Assembly (NCBI GenBank): GCA_035539075.1
Contig: DATLJB010000082.1
Coordinates: 1 to 17,353, forward strand
Direction: 5' to 3'
Length of the DNA: 17,353 bases
Origin: Dongia_B sp035539075
GTDB lineage: Bacteria; Pseudomonadota; Alphaproteobacteria; Dongiales; Dongiaceae
Part shown: one piece after another, positions 6,849 through 14,120 of the stretch
Layout: every line of letters begins with the position of its first letter
Position numbering within the stretch: the first letter of the stretch is position 1
The notes under the pieces: model-generated
The model's input: only the letters and a program-made list of their open reading frames with translations
What the model was told of the DNA's origin: nothing
The model's database searches: none
Program-made: the position numbers and the translations under genes

Positions 6849-6895
6849 GGCCTATCTAGTAAATTCGCTTCTAATGATTACTATGGCAAACCATT

Positions 6896-6920
6896 CTCTC
6901 AGTAAGTGATAGCTGAGAGG
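6896..6920 (+). promoter_or_regulatory. Hairpin overlapping the MFS ribosome binding site
   Basis: CTCTCAG (6896-6902) pairs perfectly with CTGAGAG (6913-6919) across a 10-base loop. The right arm contains most of the Shine-Dalgarno GAGAGG (6915-6920), located 6 bases before ATG 6927. In the mRNA this stem would mask the ribosome binding site, suggesting translational control or simply weak initiation. Confidence 0.4.
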
Positions 6921-6926
6921 ATGAAA

Positions 6927-8189
6927 ATGACCGCTGGCGGCGCTTACGAAACCATTACAGATCGCGCGCCGCCACAGGCGGCGACTTGGCGGGCAATCCT
7001 GTCGGCCTTCTGTGCCTGCCTGATCGGCATCGGGCTGGCACGTTTCGCTTACACGCCGCTGCTGCCTGCAATCGTCGGTGCCCATTGGTTCGCAGCTTCG
7101 GCCGCAGCGTATCTCGGCGCCGCCAACCTGGCCGGCTATCTTGCCGGCGCCCTGCTCGGCCGGCCGATCGCGGCACGCGTCCAAACTGTCGTTACGCTTC
7201 GGGCGATGATGCTGGTTGCGATGGGAGCGTTTTTCGCCTGCGCCTTTCCGCTCGGCTTCGCCTGGTTCTTCCTCTGGCGGTTCGCGGCGGGACTGGCGGG
7301 CGGTGCGCTGATGGTGCTGGCAGCGCCGACGGTCCTTCCGCATGTCCGGGCGGCGCGTCGCGGGCTTGCCGGCGGCTTCATCTTCATGGGCGTTGGCGTC
7401 GGCGTGGCCGCTTCCGGCACGCTGGTCCCGCTGCTGCTTCGGGAAGGGCTGCAACAGACATGGATCGGCCTGGGCGTGGTGTCGCTTCTTGCCGTACTCG
7501 TCGGCTGGAGCGGATGGCCGGCGCATGCCGCCCCGGTGCCCGAGCCTGTTCATCGCCCGCATGGTCCAAAGGTCAAAACGCTGCGGGCACTTTATGTGGA
7601 ATATGGGCTCAATGCGGCCGGCTGGGTGCCACACATGATCTTCCTGGTGGATTTCGTCGCTCGGGGCTTGGGTCAGGGCGTGGCGGCTGGCGCCGATTGT
7701 TGGGTGTTGTTTGGCCTGGGCGCCACCTTCGGCCCCATCCTGACCGGCCATCTAGCTGATCGCGCCGGTTTCGGAGCTGCGTTGCGGCTAGCGTTCTTGC
7801 TGGAAGCTGTCGCCGTCGCCATTCCCACGTTCGGATTAGGTCCAACGGGGCTCATCGTGTCGAGCGTCGTGGTCGGCGCCTTCGTCACTGGAACCGTTCC
7901 GCTGGTGCTCGGCCGCATCGGCGAGCTGCTGCCCCATCACCCGTCACAACAGAAATCAGCGTGGACCGCTGCAACTGTGGCCTTCGCCCTGTGCCAGGCG
8001 GTGTCCGCCTATGCGTTCTCCTTCGTTTTCGCGCAGAGCGGCGAGGATTACCGCCTGCTGTTCCTCATCGGCGCGGCGGCGATGGTGGTGGCGCTCGCAA
8101 TCGACCTCTTCGCCGCCGTAACGGCGGCCCGTGCGCCCGAACTGCCCGGCCCGACAATGTCTCATTCACAAAGAAAGGATCGACCATGA
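6927..8189 (+). CDS. YbfB/YjiJ-family MFS transporter
   Basis: This is a 420-residue inner-membrane protein with about 12 predicted helices. The first helix contains LIGIGLARFAYTPLLPAIV, the hallmark of the YbfB/YjiJ branch of the major facilitator superfamily. Further features are the helix-2 stretch AAYLGAANLAGYLAGALLGR, the helix-5 glycine-rich stretch GGFIFMGVGVGVAASGTLVP, and the second-half loop GHLADRAGFGAALR, which corresponds to the MFS motif A. Members are mostly uncharacterised drug or metabolite exporters and are commonly divergent from LysR regulators, as here. I chose ATG 6927 because GAGAGG lies 6 bases upstream; a GTG at 6906 and an ATG at 6921 are in the same frame. Its stop overlaps the ATG of a 13-codon frame (ATGA), a sign of a former operon partner. 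Confidence 0.9.
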   Translation: MTAGGAYETITDRAPPQAATWRAILSAFCACLIGIGLARFAYTPLLPAIVGAHWFAASAAAYLGAANLAGYLAGALLGRPIAARVQTVVTLRAMMLVAMGAFFACAFPLGFAWFFLWRFAAGLAGGALMVLAAPTVLPHVRAARRGLAGGFIFMGVGVGVAASGTLVPLLLREGLQQTWIGLGVVSLLAVLVGWSGWPAHAAPVPEPVHRPHGPKVKTLRALYVEYGLNAAGWVPHMIFLVDFVARGLGQGVAAGADCWVLFGLGATFGPILTGHLADRAGFGAALRLAFLLEAVAVAIPTFGLGPTGLIVSSVVVGAFVTGTVPLVLGRIGELLPHHPSQQKSAWTAATVAFALCQAVSAYAFSFVFAQSGEDYRLLFLIGAAAMVVALAIDLFAAVTAARAPELPGPTMSHSQRKDRP

Positions 8190-8227
8190 CGACATCGCCG
8201 AGCGGGATCACAGTTGTCGAAGCGTAA
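8186..8227 (+). pseudogene. 13-codon frame coupled to the MFS gene, possible truncated gene start
   Basis: ATG 8186 overlaps the MFS stop as ATGA and has AAAGGA 7 bases upstream, the arrangement of a translationally coupled operon gene. The frame reads MTTSPSGITVVEA and then stops at TAA. Continuing past the stop yields more stops within a few codons. It may be the surviving N-terminus of a deleted or displaced partner gene, or a genuine minigene. No family can be assigned. Confidence 0.35.
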
Positions 8228-8773
8228 GCCGCTGACGCAAGCCCGTAACCAATAAGGAAACGCATCGGAATAAAAGAGACGGGTCCGTGCTCTAGAATAA
8301 GGTGCCTGGGAAACGGTACCGGGAGATCCCTTGTTATGACCTAACCTGCTTCCTAAGTTTATCGTCAGTCGTGCGTCGCCATTCACAGCCTCGCCGGATT
8401 GTCCTCGCTATCTCCGAGGTCTTCGCTTCTTTCATCCGACTCTACGGATATCTTGAATAGACCGGCTCTGGTCGTCGGCTTTATCCGCCGACTGTCCCTA
8501 GGAAAGCGATATTCCATGCCCCGCCGTCCAGGCAGACAACTTTAAATCCCGTTCACAGCCTTCCCCCGAGCGGCACGATCAATCGACATGGCAAGCGGAA
8601 ATTGCCGCACGTCTAGTGAGGGAATGGGCTCTTGGAGAATTACCCCATGGCGATCAGGCCTATGGCACTCATGAAGCAGATTGCTGACGGCGATCAAAGC
8701 GACAGCCCACGTCGCGCGCCGATGACAAAGATGATCCTGCTTGCCGCCGAAAGACATTGAAGCCGGTTCAGCG
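8228..8773. other. Non-coding region before the RND operon
   Basis: All six frames are interrupted often and the base composition is lower in GC than in neighbouring genes. A short hairpin occurs at 8474-8492 (GTCGGC/GCCGAC around TTTATCC). A 37-codon ORF at 8647-8760 ends 13 bases before the RND start, with GGAG 9 bases before its ATG; it resembles no known protein and may be chance. I see no regulator gene for the pump here. The region may mark the right edge of an inserted LysR-MFS cassette. Confidence 0.4.
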
Positions 8774-11700
8774 ATGTTCTCTCTCGTTGGTATTGCTCTA
8801 TCGAAACCGTATACTTTCATCGTCGTTGCCGCGATGATCCTGATTGTCGGCGTGCTGGCCGCCTTTCGCACACCTGTCGACATCTTTCCCAACATCAACA
8901 TCCCCGTTGTCGCCGTCGCCTGGCAGTTTACCGGGCTCAGCGCCGACGACATGGCCGGCCGCATCATCACGCCGTACGAGCGCGTGCTGACGACCACGGT
9001 GAACAACATCGAACATATCGAGGCGATGTCGCTGGCAAATACCGGCATCGTCAAAATCTTCTTTCAGCCGGGAGCGGATGTCCGCCTCGCCAATGCGCAG
9101 ATCACCGCCGTCTCGCAGACGCTGCTGCGCCAGTTGCCGCCGGGCACTACGCCGCCGCTCATCCTCAACTACGATGCCTCCACGGTGCCCATCGTGCAGT
9201 TGGCCCTCTCGGGCAAGGGGCTCAACGAGCAGCAGCTCTATGATTATGGCTTCAATTTCGTCCGCACCGGCCTGGTGACCGTGCCGGGTGCAGCGATCCC
9301 CTATCCCTATGGCGGGCGGACCCGCCAGATCCAGATCGACATCGATCCTGCGGCACTCCAGGCCAAGGGATTGTCGGCGACGGATATCGGCAATGCGATC
9401 GCCGCCCAGACGCAGATCACGCCGGCCGGTTTCGTCAAGATCGGAGAATTTCAGTATAATATCCGGCTGAACAATGCGCCCGGCACGCCCGAGCAATTGA
9501 GCAACCTGCCGATCAAGACAGTGAACGGCGCCACGATCCGTATCGGCGATGTCGCGCATGTACGCGACGGATCGGCGCCGCAGCAGAACGTCGTCCATGT
9601 CGAGGGCCAGCGCTCGGTTCTGATGTCGATCCTGAAATCCGGCGCCACGTCGACCATCGACATCGTCAACGGCGTCAAGGCGATGCTGCCCGATCTGCAG
9701 CGCAACCTGCCCAAGGTCCTCACCATCCATCCGATCAATGATCAGTCGAATTTCGTCAAGGCGGCGGTCATGGGCGTCGTCCGCGAGGGCGCCCTGGCGG
9801 CGGCGCTGACCTCGCTGATGATCCTGCTCTTTCTGGGGTCCTGGCGCTCGACGATCATCATCGCCACCTCGATCCCGCTGGCGGTGCTGGCCGCCGTCGC
9901 CACCCTGGCCGCCTTCGGGCAGACTTTGAATGTGATGACCCTGGGCGGATTGGCGCTGGCCGTCGGCATCCTGGTGGACGACGCCACGGTGACCATCGAG
10001 AACATCGATCGGCACCTGGAGGAAGGCAAGGATGTCCGCACCGCCATCATCGACGGCGCGGAACAGATCCTCATTCCGGCCTTCGTCTCGCTCTTGTGCA
10101 TCTGCATCGTCTTCGTGCCGATGTTCTTCCTGCCCGGCGTATCCGGCTTCCTCTTCGTGCCCATGGCGCTCGCCGTCGTCTTTGCCATGGTGGCTTCTTT
10201 CCTGCTGTCGCGCACCTTGGTACCGACCCTTGCCATGTATCTGCTGAAAACCCATGCCGGCGAGGAAGCGGAAACCCATGGCCGCGCTTCGCTCTTCGGC
10301 TGGCTCGGCGCCCTGCAAACCGGATTCGAACACAAAATGGTCCAGGCGCGGGATGCCTATGCCGGCCTGCTCGGTCGCGCACTTTCCTCGCGGCGAATCT
10401 TCGCCATCGGCTTTCTGGGCTTCGCCTTGGCCAGCCTGGCGCTGATCCCCGCCCTTGGCCGGAACTTCTTCCCGACGGTGGATACCGGCTCGATCGCCCT
10501 CCATGTGCGCACCGCTTCCGGCATGCGCATCGAAGAGACCTCGGCCGTTTTCGACCGGATGGAACGGAAAATCAGGACGCTCATTCCCGCCGATGAAATC
10601 GCAGCGATGGCCGACAATATCGGCGTCAGTGTCAGCCAGATCAATCTCGTCTATAACGCATCCGGCACGATCGGCCCGCAGGACGGCGATATCCTGATCA
10701 GCCTGAAGGAAGGGCATCATCCGACGGCCGATTACATCCGCCTGCTGCGGCAGGAGCTGCCGAAGGACTTTCCCTCGGTGACGCTTTCCTTCCTGCCGGC
10801 GGATGTGGTCAGCCAGATCCTGAATTTCGGCTCTCCCGCGCCGATCGACATACAGGTCATCGGCAACAATATCGGCGCCGACCAGGGCTATGCGCAGAAA
10901 ATCCTGCGCGCGATCCGCCAGGTCGACGGGCTGGTCGATGCGCGCATCCAGCAGCCGGCCAACTATCCGGAAATCCGCTTCGCCGCCGACCGCACCCGCA
11001 TCAACGCCCTCGGCATCAACGAGCAGGACGTGACGACCAGTGTCGCCAATGCCATCGCCGGCACCTCCCAGACGGCGCCGGTCTATTGGCTGAACACCCA
11101 GAACGGCGTCACCTACCCGCTGGTGGCGCAGACGCCGGAATACATGATCGACAGTTTCGACGCGCTGGAAGAGCTGCCGGTGACGCCCCATGATCCGACC
11201 AAACCGCCGCAGATCCTGGGCGCGCTCGGCACCTTCTCGCGTGGCCCCTCCAATGCCGAGATCACGCAATACAATATCCAGCCCGTCGTTGATGTTTATG
11301 CCGGCTATCAGGGCCGTGACCTGGGCGCCGTCGCCGCCGATGTCAGCAGGATCCTGCAGCGCCTGGACAAGGATCGGCCCCAGACGATCAAGATCGTCTT
11401 CCGGGGTCAGGTCGAAACCATGAACACCGCCTTTACCGGCATGGGCTTCGGCCTGCTAGGGGCGGTGGTGATGATCTATCTGCTGATCGTCATCAATTTC
11501 CAGTCCTGGACCGACCCGCTGGTCATCATATCGGCCTTGCCCGCGGCACTTGCCGGCATTGCCTGGATGCTCTTTGCCACCGATACGCCGCTGTCGGTTC
11601 CCGCTCTCACCGGTGCCATCATGTGCATGGGTGTCGCCACCGCAAACTCGATCCTCGTCGTCAGCTTCGCGCGCGAGCGCCTCAACGCTACCGGCGATGC

Positions 11701-11968
11701 CGGCAAGGCCGCGTTCGAGGCGGGCGTCACGCGCTTCCGGCCGGTCCTGATGACAGCACTTGCCATGATCATCGGCATGGGGCCCATGGCTTTCGGCCTT
11801 GGCGATGGCGGGGAGCAGAATGCGCCGCTGGGCCGGGCAGTGATCGGCGGCCTGCTCTTCGCGACCTGCGCCTCGCTGATCTTCGTCCCCACCGTCTTCG
11901 CGATCTTCCATGGCCGCACGTCCCGCCGCCAGACAGATCCCGAAGCGGCAAATCCGAAAGGAACCTGA
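8774..11968 (+). CDS. RND efflux transporter permease (AcrB/HAE-1-like)
   Basis: This 1064-residue inner-membrane pump is proton-driven and would export drugs or other hydrophobic compounds through a trimer joined to an adaptor and an outer-membrane channel. The sequence starts with helix 1 (SKPYTFIVVAAMILIVGVLA) and FRTPVDIFPNINIPVV. It then has the two large periplasmic loops, the helix-4 motif NVMTLGGLALAVGILVDDAT with the proton-relay pair D402/D403, and a second half repeating the fold (from about 540). Near the C-terminus GVATANSILVVSF occupies the place of AcrB's AKNAIL helix-10 motif, with alanine instead of the relay lysine, as in a distinct RND branch. ATG 8774 matches the family start; the frame opens at TTG 8741 with an atypical prefix. 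The Shine-Dalgarno is weak. The gene is followed by its adaptor. Confidence 0.93.
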   Translation: MFSLVGIALSKPYTFIVVAAMILIVGVLAAFRTPVDIFPNINIPVVAVAWQFTGLSADDMAGRIITPYERVLTTTVNNIEHIEAMSLANTGIVKIFFQPGADVRLANAQITAVSQTLLRQLPPGTTPPLILNYDASTVPIVQLALSGKGLNEQQLYDYGFNFVRTGLVTVPGAAIPYPYGGRTRQIQIDIDPAALQAKGLSATDIGNAIAAQTQITPAGFVKIGEFQYNIRLNNAPGTPEQLSNLPIKTVNGATIRIGDVAHVRDGSAPQQNVVHVEGQRSVLMSILKSGATSTIDIVNGVKAMLPDLQRNLPKVLTIHPINDQSNFVKAAVMGVVREGALAAALTSLMILLFLGSWRSTIIIATSIPLAVLAAVATLAAFGQTLNVMTLGGLALAVGILVDDATVTIENIDRHLEEGKDVRTAIIDGAEQILIPAFVSLLCICIVFVPMFFLPGVSGFLFVPMALAVVFAMVASFLLSRTLVPTLAMYLLKTHAGEEAETHGRASLFGWLGALQTGFEHKMVQARDAYAGLLGRALSSRRIFAIGFLGFALASLALIPALGRNFFPTVDTGSIALHVRTASGMRIEETSAVFDRMERKIRTLIPADEIAAMADNIGVSVSQINLVYNASGTIGPQDGDILISLKEGHHPTADYIRLLRQELPKDFPSVTLSFLPADVVSQILNFGSPAPIDIQVIGNNIGADQGYAQKILRAIRQVDGLVDARIQQPANYPEIRFAADRTRINALGINEQDVTTSVANAIAGTSQTAPVYWLNTQNGVTYPLVAQTPEYMIDSFDALEELPVTPHDPTKPPQILGALGTFSRGPSNAEITQYNIQPVVDVYAGYQGRDLGAVAADVSRILQRLDKDRPQTIKIVFRGQVETMNTAFTGMGFGLLGAVVMIYLLIVINFQSWTDPLVIISALPAALAGIAWMLFATDTPLSVPALTGAIMCMGVATANSILVVSFARERLNATGDAGKAAFEAGVTRFRPVLMTALAMIIGMGPMAFGLGDGGEQNAPLGRAVIGGLLFATCASLIFVPTVFAIFHGRTSRRQTDPEAANPKGT

Positions 11969-11971
11969 GTG

Positions 11972-13135
11972 ATGTCAGACGATCCGCTTCCCAAAGCGAG
12001 CGGCCGCGCCTTGCGCTGGGGCGGCGTCGGCGTGGCGGCGATCTTCGCCGCCATCCTGGCATTCGGCTTCACCTCGCGGTCGATCGCGCAGAAGGATCTG
12101 CACCAGCAGACGGTCGCCGATTCCGTCGTCAATGTCAGCGTCGTCCTGCCCAAACAAAGCACCACGGCAGATCTCGTCCTTCCCGGGCGGCTTGAAGCCT
12201 GGTCCTCGGCGCCGGTCTTTGCACGCACCAACGGATATATCAAGAAATGGTATGCCGATATCGGCACCGAGGTGAAAACCGGCCAGCTCCTGGCCGATAT
12301 CGACGCGCCGGACCTCGATCAGCAGCTTGCCGCGGCGCAGGCGGCGGTCTCCGTCGCCCAGGCGCAGCGCGACCTGGCGGCGGTCACGGCCGAGCGCTGG
12401 GACCGCCTCGTCGCCGATCACAACGTTTCGGTCCAGGCCGCCGACGAGAAGCGCAGCGAACTCGCCACCAGCGATGCGCAGCTCGCCCAGGCGAAGGCGA
12501 ATGTGCGGCAGCTGCAGGCCCTGACCAGCTTCAAGCGCCTGGTTGCGCCGTTCGACGGCGTGGTCACCTCGCGTGCGACGGATATCGGCGACTTGATCGT
12601 TTCCGGCAACGCCCAGCCGCAGCCGCTCTTCACCGTTTCCGACATCAACAAGCTGCGGATCTATATCGACGTGCCCCAGGCCTATCAGGCGCAGATCTTC
12701 GTCGGCCAGAAGGCGCAGTTCACCGTGCCGGATCATCCGGACCAGGGGTTCAGTGCGCAGGTGATCAATTTCGCGGATGCGGTCGATCCGCAATCCGGCA
12801 CCATGCTGGTCCAGCTTTCCTATGATAACCCTGACCATGCCTTGAAACCGGGCGGCTATGCCCAGGTAAGCTTGAAACTGCCGAGACCCAGCGAAGCGCA
12901 AGCGCTGCAGATTCCCTCGGCCGCCCTCCTGTTCCGGAGCGACGGCACCTCCATCGCCGTCGTCGACCCCAGCAATCACGTCTCGATCAAGCATATCCAG
13001 ATCCTGCAGGATCACGGCACCGAGCTGGAAGTCAGCGCCGCCGGGATCACGCCCAAGGACCGGATCATCAGCAACCCGCCCGACGCCATCGACAACGGCG
13101 ACCAGGTGAACCCGATCACCAGCCAGGGCGGATGA
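11972..13135 (+). CDS. RND periplasmic adaptor (membrane fusion protein)
   Basis: This 387-residue adaptor links the RND pump to an outer-membrane channel. A basic N-terminus is followed by one membrane anchor (about 17-34), without a lipobox cysteine. The barrel/lipoyl half-motif RTNGYIKKWYADIGTEVKTG with LLADIDAPDLDQQL comes next. A coiled-coil alpha-hairpin (about 110-180, alanine/glutamine-rich) follows, then the second lipoyl half KRLVAPFDGVVTSRATDIGD, a beta-barrel domain with DPQSGTMLVQ, and a membrane-proximal end. The ATG lies 3 bases after the permease stop, with AAGGA 9 bases upstream; a GTG one codon earlier is in frame. Permease-before-adaptor is the reverse of the common order. 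Its 3' end overlaps the convergent thiQ gene by 20 bases. No outer-membrane factor gene is adjacent, so the pump may borrow a TolC-like channel encoded elsewhere. Confidence 0.92.
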   Translation: MSDDPLPKASGRALRWGGVGVAAIFAAILAFGFTSRSIAQKDLHQQTVADSVVNVSVVLPKQSTTADLVLPGRLEAWSSAPVFARTNGYIKKWYADIGTEVKTGQLLADIDAPDLDQQLAAAQAAVSVAQAQRDLAAVTAERWDRLVADHNVSVQAADEKRSELATSDAQLAQAKANVRQLQALTSFKRLVAPFDGVVTSRATDIGDLIVSGNAQPQPLFTVSDINKLRIYIDVPQAYQAQIFVGQKAQFTVPDHPDQGFSAQVINFADAVDPQSGTMLVQLSYDNPDHALKPGGYAQVSLKLPRPSEAQALQIPSAALLFRSDGTSIAVVDPSNHVSIKHIQILQDHGTELEVSAAGITPKDRIISNPPDAIDNGDQVNPITSQGG

Positions 13136-13853
13136 ACTCGCCCCGGATCGGGGCACAGCCGAGATAGGCGCGGATCGCCGGGTTGTCGCTGGCGAGCAGG
13201 CGCTGCGTCTTGTCGAACATGACCACCTCGCCATCGGCGATGAAGGCGGTGCGCCCGGCGATGCGGGCGGCATCGGCCGGGTCATGCGTCACCATCAGAA
13301 CCGTCAAGCCGGCCGCGCGGCGCAGGGCATCGACAAGATCCAGCATCTCCTGGCGCATCGCCGGGCCGAGCGCCGCGAAAGGCTCGTCGAGCAGCAGGAT
13401 AGGCCGGCGCCGCACCAGGCAGCGGGCGATGGCGACACGCTGGCGCTCGCCGCCCGATAGCTGCGCCGGTCGACGCGTCTCGAAGCCGGCGAGGCCCACC
13501 TGCTCCAGGGCCTGCGCCACATCGCGGCGCTGATCGGCATCGAGATGGAGGCCGGGATCGAGGCCGAGCCCGACATTCTGCGCGGCGGTCAGATGGGCGA
13601 AGAGATTGTGATCCTGGAACAAGGTCGTCACCGGTCGCCGCGCAGCGGGCCAATCCGTGATGTCGGTGCCGTCGACCAGGACCTGGCCGGAATCCGGCCG
13701 CTCGAAGCCGCCGATCAGGGACAGCAGTGTACTCTTGCCGGCGCCGCTGGGCCCGATCACGGCGACACAGGCGCCCGCCTCCTCGGCGAAGTCGAAACGC
13801 ATCCGCATGTCCTCGTAGCGGAAAGTCAAAGCGCGGCAGTCAAGGAAAGGCAT
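13116..13853 (-). CDS. thiQ: Thiamine ABC transporter ATP-binding protein ThiQ
   Basis: This 245-residue cytoplasmic ATPase powers thiamine, TMP or TPP import by ThiBPQ. Visible motifs are Walker A GPSGAGKST (34-42), Q-loop Q80 in TTLFQDHNLF, the signature LSGGERQRVAIAR (132-144), Walker B ILLLDEPFAAL (152-162) and switch histidine H190 in MVTHD. The N-terminus MPFLDCRALTFRY and the short single-domain length match ThiQ. The frame stays open 156 bases upstream of the chosen ATG, but that extension reads through the palindromic repeat and encodes proline/glycine-rich nonsense, so ATG 13853 is preferred even though its ribosome binding site is weak. It is last in thiB-thiP-thiQ. Its stop lies inside the 3' end of the opposing RND adaptor gene, a 20-base convergent overlap. 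Confidence 0.92.
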   Translation of the reverse strand: MPFLDCRALTFRYEDMRMRFDFAEEAGACVAVIGPSGAGKSTLLSLIGGFERPDSGQVLVDGTDITDWPAARRPVTTLFQDHNLFAHLTAAQNVGLGLDPGLHLDADQRRDVAQALEQVGLAGFETRRPAQLSGGERQRVAIARCLVRRRPILLLDEPFAALGPAMRQEMLDLVDALRRAAGLTVLMVTHDPADAARIAGRTAFIADGEVVMFDKTQRLLASDNPAIRAYLGCAPIRGEFIRPGW

Positions 13854-13903
13854 GATGGGCTCGAGGGTGTGGAGGGAACGGCTGGTCAGTGCGGGGCCGG
13901 CAA

Positions 13904-14057
13904 CACCCCCCACCCCGACCCTCCCCCTCAAGGGGGGAGGGGGTTGCTCGATCAGTTTTTTCAGAGACAAGATGCTGTTCGACTGAAAGACGACCGACAG
14001 GCCCGACATCGCGGCAATCCCCTCCCCCCTTGAGGGGGAGGGTTAGGGTGGGGGGTA
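13904..14057. repeat. REPIN/MITE-like inverted pair of GC-rich palindromes
   Basis: Two 44-bp sequences, 13904-13947 and 14014-14057, are inverted copies of each other, matching at 40 of 44 bases, around a 66-bp centre. Each copy itself contains a palindrome (CCCTCCCCCT and AGGGGGGAGGG). The arrangement resembles a REPIN or a small non-autonomous mobile element. It lies in the thiP-thiQ gap and encodes no protein. It should fold as a large hairpin in the mRNA, which could reduce thiQ expression relative to the upstream genes. Confidence 0.75.
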
Positions 14058-14120
14058 CGAAAACTAAGGAGCCAGGCGCGCGCAGGCGCGACAGTCCGCA
14101 TTCGTTGCAGGCCTCGCGCC

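Noticed and set aside
8798..11269. An 823-codon open frame antisense to the RND permease
   Set aside because: Its length comes from codon bias in GC-rich DNA opposite a clear RND gene. The product is rich in arginine, aspartate and glycine without domains or membrane segments.
13854..14009. N-terminal extension of ThiQ
   Set aside because: The open frame continues upstream, but it translates the palindromic repeat into PPPPLRGRVGVGG and gives a length unlike ThiQ.
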